NCBI RefSeq assembly: GCF_030525845.1
Contig: NZ_JAUNDY010000018.1
Location: 1-35,691, forward strand
DNA from: Moraxella sp.
GTDB lineage: Bacteria > Pseudomonadota > Gammaproteobacteria > Pseudomonadales > Moraxellaceae
Length of the DNA: 35,691 nucleotides
Reading direction: 5' to 3'
Shown: one piece after another, positions 35,063 through 35,691 of the stretch
How the letters are laid out: the number at the start of each line of letters is the position of its first letter
How positions within the stretch are numbered: the first letter of the stretch is position 1
Translations under genes and position numbers: made by a program
Notes under the pieces: model-generated
The model's input: only the letters and a program-made list of their open reading frames with translations
The model's database searches: none
Told to the model about the DNA's origin: nothing

Positions 35063-35691
35063 TTCGTCATTATTGTCATCATTGGGTTTGATATTTACTT
35101 TTTCAAACTCCTCCAATACAGGCAAAAGACTGTTTGCCTCATGTGGCGGTAGCACATCAAAGGCATTAAGATGATACCTGCCAAGCAATTCTTTTAATTT
35201 GTCTTTGGCAAGGCGAACCGTCAGCATTTCATGTCCAGTTTCATCAAATTCACTGTGAGTAATGACCCCAAGCTCATGCAAGGCGTTTTTTAATTGTCCT
35301 GCGTGATAGGGTAGGGTTAAGTGAAAATCTGACAAGCCCCCCACCAAAAGTTCCTGCACCGCTTGGGTTAGTTCATTGATACCCAAATTTGCATGAGCTG
35401 ACACATAAACACGGTGGGGCGTGGTAGCGTCCTTATAATGAATGGTGGGCTTTTCTTTGGTTTTGTCGATTTTGTTGTGGACAAGCAAGACAGGGGCGGT
35501 TGCACCAATTTCATGAAGAACGCTATTAACTGCGTCAATCTGCTCGTGCATGTTGGGACTGCTACTGTCAATAATATGCAATAACAAATCCGCCTCCAAA
35601 GTCTCTTCCAGCGTGGCGTGAAAGCTCTCCACAAGTTCGTGCGGTAGATTTTGCACAAAGCCCACCGTATCCGCCAAAACCACCTTGCCCA
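35042..35691 (-). CDS. hflX: GTPase HflX (N-terminus beyond the window)
   Basis: Ribosome-associated GTPase that splits stalled ribosomes during heat stress. The visible 216 codons include the G3 motif in VVLADTVGFVQNLPHELVESF, the HflX-typical ATLEETLEADLLLHIIDSS, the G4 motif NKID, and a C-terminal domain ending in an acidic, Asn-rich tail. The N-terminal HflX domain and P-loop lie beyond the right edge. The open frame continues unbroken to the last base (…GKVVLAD), so this is truncation by the window, not a broken gene. Confidence 0.93.
   Translation of the reverse strand, partial: GKVVLADTVGFVQNLPHELVESFHATLEETLEADLLLHIIDSSSPNMHEQIDAVNSVLHEIGATAPVLLVHNKIDKTKEKPTIHYKDATTPHRVYVSAHANLGINELTQAVQELLVGGLSDFHLTLPYHAGQLKNALHELGVITHSEFDETGHEMLTVRLAKDKLKELLGRYHLNAFDVLPPHEANSLLPVLEEFEKVNIKPNDDNNDELNPFCF

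Overview
The window looks like a chromosomal segment of a gammaproteobacterium of the family Moraxellaceae, most probably Moraxella or a close relative. This is inferred from gene content and order (eno-ftsB-ispD in tandem, a monomeric NADP-isocitrate dehydrogenase, tolQRAB), moderately AT-rich DNA and protein sequence character. No database search was possible. There are no rRNA or tRNA genes, insertion sequences, phage genes or CRISPR arrays. Almost everything is housekeeping DNA, interrupted by short AT-rich patches that encode small secreted or membrane proteins.

Layout. 1-100: tail of an unidentified gene. 190-5185 (+): eno, ftsB, ispD and comEC in one tightly packed, probably co-transcribed run from an extended -10 promoter, followed by sppA from its own promoter and a strong terminator. 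6390-17753 (-): a DUF3144 protein, metK behind a long structured leader, a rhomboid protease, monomeric icd, argS, two tandem paralogous secreted proteins, lon and lrgB; lrgA (-) overlaps lrgB and ends at 18171. 18451-19404 (+): rnz. 19420-29993 (-): a small membrane protein, purD, two paralogous small membrane proteins (one frameshifted), an FAA-family hydrolase, an alpha/beta hydrolase with a rubredoxin, tal, an orphan amino-acid-type binding lipoprotein, a small lipoprotein and the tol genes. 30152-35062 (+): hrpA and a second alpha/beta hydrolase. The 5' part of hflX is cut off by the right edge.

Functional links. Central carbon metabolism (eno, icd, tal), SAM synthesis (metK), purine synthesis (purD), isoprenoid synthesis (ispD), cell division and envelope integrity (ftsB, tolQRAB), protein and RNA quality control (lon, sppA, rhomboid, rnz, hrpA, hflX, argS) and DNA uptake (comEC) are represented. 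comEC, the inner-membrane DNA channel, suggests natural competence.

Most promising leads: (1) the metK 5' leader, which can fold into a closed multi-branch RNA ending in a U-run and may be an undescribed regulatory RNA; (2) the absence of pal after tolB, with an 80-residue lipoprotein in its slot; (3) the tandem secreted paralogs after lon; (4) the AT-rich pair of small membrane paralogs before purD, one disrupted by a precisely locatable 1-nt frameshift; (5) a ComEC whose C-terminal metallo-beta-lactamase-like region lacks the metal-binding signature. Promoters and terminators were found by eye and are predictions.
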